Below, piece after piece: positions 6,148 to 7,644 of a stretch of DNA of 7,644 bases. Source of the stretch: Chloroflexota bacterium (lineage in GTDB: Bacteria > Chloroflexota > Anaerolineae > Promineifilales > Promineifilaceae); contig CAUJGI010000818.1 of assembly GCA_963169155.1 (NCBI GenBank), forward strand, positions 1 through 7,644, read 5' to 3'. Each line of letters opens with the position of its first letter. Within the stretch, counting starts at the first letter, position 1. The position numbers and the translations under genes were made by a program. Under the pieces are notes generated by a model, which saw nothing but the letters and a program-made list of their open reading frames with translations, did no database searches and was not told the DNA's origin.

Positions 6148-7380
6148 CTATTGCTTGATTTTTTCGTAAACAGCCAGCGTTTCCTGGGCAACTTGATTCC
6201 AGGTGAATTTTTGGGCCTGAGCCAGACTTTTTTCTGACAGATTGGCCCTAAAATCACGGTTTTCCAAGACGGACAGAACCGCATTGGTAATGGCCGATAC
6301 ATCTGTCGGATCAATTAACAAACCGGCGTTCCCCACAACTTCAGGAAGAGATGAGGTATTGGCGGCCACAACGGCCGTTCCACAAGCCATCGCCTCTAAC
6401 GCCGGTAAGCCAAAGCCTTCATACAGCGTTGGGTAAACCATCAGCAAGGCCCCATTGTAAAAAGCGGGCAGCTCTTCATCGGTGACCGTGTCCAGAAACA
6501 GAACACTCGCAGTAAGGTCGAGGGTCGTTACGCTGGCATAAACTTCCTCGTAAAACCATCCTTTGCGGCCTACCAGCACCAGTTTTGGCGGCTGCGCCAC
6601 GGCCTGGCGCACCTGATGGTAAGCCTCAACCAGACGTACCAGGTTTTTGCGCGGCTCGATGGTACCCACGTGCAGGATGTAGGTTTGTAGGTCCAGGCCG
6701 TAGGCTGCCAGGGTAGGCGCGATGGTTTCAGCGGGCAACGGCCGTAAACCCGGCTCGACGCCCTCATGTACCACATGCACCCGCTCCGGTTCAATGCCCA
6801 ACAAACGCACGATATCTCGCTTGGTGTTCTCAGATACGGCAATAACCGCATTGGCCTGCTCCTGAGCAAAGCGAAACTTGGCCGCCTGCATTTTGTGGAT
6901 GTGGGGCAAATGATATTCAGGCAGGATGAGCGTGGTTAAATCGTGAATGGTGGTCACGCTTTTGGCACCAGGTAAAGCATAGTTCAGCACATCCGACGAA
7001 TGAAAAATATCGATCCCAGCCAGATGTTTTTGCAGCTGCAGATTTTGTACTGCGCCCGTCAACTTTCCCCAGATTGGTTCTAGAAGATTGTCGATGGTGG
7101 AAACGGCCGTTTTGATGTCCGGTTTCTGCAAAAACGAGAGATGAGATAGTTTGCGGTGACGTAGTCCGGGAACGTGTACAGCTTCCGCCCGTTCTCCGGC
7201 TAATCGGTCAATTTCAGCCAAATGGTGTGTTGCGCCATTGTGCAGGGGTAAATAATCCAGCAGCACAAACTGGTATGCCGGTGGCGCTACTTCTAGTAAG
7301 GCTTGTATCAGCCGATAGTGATAGGTAAACACGCCGGCCCAGGCGCGATATAACACCGTTATGTCAATACCAATTTGCAT
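6148..7380 (-). CDS. Family 4 glycosyltransferase, mannosyltransferase (MtfB/WbdB)-like
   Basis: This 410-residue protein is a full-length retaining GT-B glycosyltransferase of the subfamily typified by O-antigen mannosyltransferase B. The N-terminal half starts MQIGIDITVL and contains TTIHDL (143-148) and AVSENTKRDI (181-190), the usual acceptor-side signatures. The C-terminal half has HVGTIEPRKNLVRLVEAY (237-254), where R244 and K245 would contact the donor phosphates. GRKGW (271-275) follows, and YEGFGLPALEAMACGTAVVA (320-339) contains the E-x7-E pair E321 and E329. It is followed by SSLPEVVGNAGLLIDPTD, the subfamily's conserved close. AAAAGG 5 nt before the ATG supports the start. It is the first gene of the minus-strand set in this window. 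The subfamily is well recognised; a mannose donor (GDP-mannose) is the family precedent, but similar enzymes use other sugars, so the substrate is inferred. Two CGGCCG palindromes fall on the T-A-V codons of KTAVST and GTAVVA. Confidence 0.93.
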   Translation of the reverse strand: MQIGIDITVLYRAWAGVFTYHYRLIQALLEVAPPAYQFVLLDYLPLHNGATHHLAEIDRLAGERAEAVHVPGLRHRKLSHLSFLQKPDIKTAVSTIDNLLEPIWGKLTGAVQNLQLQKHLAGIDIFHSSDVLNYALPGAKSVTTIHDLTTLILPEYHLPHIHKMQAAKFRFAQEQANAVIAVSENTKRDIVRLLGIEPERVHVVHEGVEPGLRPLPAETIAPTLAAYGLDLQTYILHVGTIEPRKNLVRLVEAYHQVRQAVAQPPKLVLVGRKGWFYEEVYASVTTLDLTASVLFLDTVTDEELPAFYNGALLMVYPTLYEGFGLPALEAMACGTAVVAANTSSLPEVVGNAGLLIDPTDVSAITNAVLSVLENRDFRANLSEKSLAQAQKFTWNQVAQETLAVYEKIKQ

Positions 7381-7644
7381 TTATGCCTTTTGTGTAACTA
7401 GCAAGAAGGTTTTCATAAAAGAGTGACGTTAAATTTGCCGATTACTCAAATAACCGCATCCAACACGCGTTTTTTCTTTCAAGAACTTTGTGCGGTTTAC
7501 GCGATTTCAGAAGATGAAAGAATTGCAAGTTAATAAAATAACGATTAGAATGATCCCAGGTCGATTGTTACTCACTTCACAAGCTGCCCACATTTTAAGA
7601 CATCTTCAAAAGATCGTCACACGTCGCACCTCAGAAAGCTAAGT
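7381..7644. other. Right-end non-coding stretch upstream of the mannosyltransferase-like gene
   Basis: Apart from the AAAAGG ribosome-binding site next to the 7380 start, these 264 nt hold nothing I can identify. A 7-bp inverted repeat, AACCGCA (7452-7458) and TGCGGTT (7491-7497), flanks 32 nt. A plus-strand ORF of 42 codons runs from ATG 7514 to TAA 7642, with no clear ribosome-binding site. Its LLLTSQAAHIL segment only faintly recalls excisionase-type helix-turn-helix proteins. The stretch may be the promoter region of the minus-strand genes or a decayed gene, but no promoter stands out. Confidence 0.35.

Larger units (their letters stand above)
181..7112. repeat. Dispersed over-represented palindrome CGGCCG (11 copies)
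   Basis: CGGCCG begins at 183, 567, 877, 1209, 2761, 2992, 5512, 5905, 6372, 6739 and 7104. At even base use about 1.9 copies are expected in this length. Ten copies read ACGGCCG on the coding strand of their gene, and six are the full palindrome ACGGCCGT; the longest is 12 bp at 7101-7112 (AAACGGCCGTTT). Eight of these ten encode Thr-Ala as ACG-GCC and two encode Arg-Pro as CGG-CCG. All lie in genes, in five of the six. The methyltransferase and mannosyltransferase-like genes hold five between them, and there are none from 2998 to 5511. Confidence 0.7.

Noticed and set aside
7514..7642. Plus-strand ORF of 42 codons at the right end with a faint helix-turn-helix look.
   Set aside because: No ribosome-binding site, no domain beyond a vague LTSQAA resemblance, and an ORF this short is expected by chance. 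Kept only as a remark on the non-coding end.
1..7644. Search for insertion sequences, CRISPR arrays, tRNAs, integrase or toxin-antitoxin genes.
   Set aside because: No transposase or recombinase motifs, no terminal inverted repeats with target duplications, no regularly spaced direct repeats and no tRNA-like fold were found.

Overview
The window is a bacterial cell-surface polysaccharide locus. It holds three complete and one partial GT-B-fold (group 1 / family 4-like) glycosyltransferases, one SAM-dependent methyltransferase with a zinc-ribbon head, and one large secreted FG-GAP/VCBS beta-propeller protein. The source is probably a Chloroflexota bacterium of the Anaerolineae/Ardenticatenia kind. 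That rests on the style of the glycosyltransferases and on the secreted protein ending in a YLP-type tail, which I recall as recurrent in that phylum. No rRNA, tRNA or taxonomic marker gene is present, so the assignment is an inference of moderate to low certainty.

Layout: the left edge (to 268, + strand) is the 3' end of a glycosyltransferase whose start lies outside the window. It converges with only 5 nt to spare on a set of genes that all lie on the minus strand. In transcription order (right to left) these are a GT4 mannosyltransferase-like enzyme (7380-6148), a 170-nt AT-rich gap, a methyltransferase (5977-4985), a 216-nt gap, the secreted beta-propeller protein (4768-2894), a GT4 enzyme (2884-1646) and a second GT-B enzyme (1653-274). 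The last three are separated by 9 nt and by an 8-nt overlap and are very probably one operon. The outermost 264 nt on the right hold no gene I can support.

How they may work together (inference): the glycosyltransferases would add sugars to a lipid-linked glycan at the cytoplasmic face of the membrane, and the methyltransferase could modify a sugar or cap the chain. The beta-propeller is exported and would act outside the cell, perhaps binding the glycan or another surface component. No flippase, polymerase, ABC transporter or nucleotide-sugar gene is in the window, so the pathway type cannot be named.

The most unusual items are at DNA level: a perfect 13-bp inverted repeat inside a glycosyltransferase gene (2616-2652), a second 9-bp one in the same gene (1752-1771), and strong over-representation of the palindrome CGGCCG (11 copies, about 2 expected). 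I found no clear evidence of a mobile element, CRISPR array, defence system or wholly new multi-gene system.
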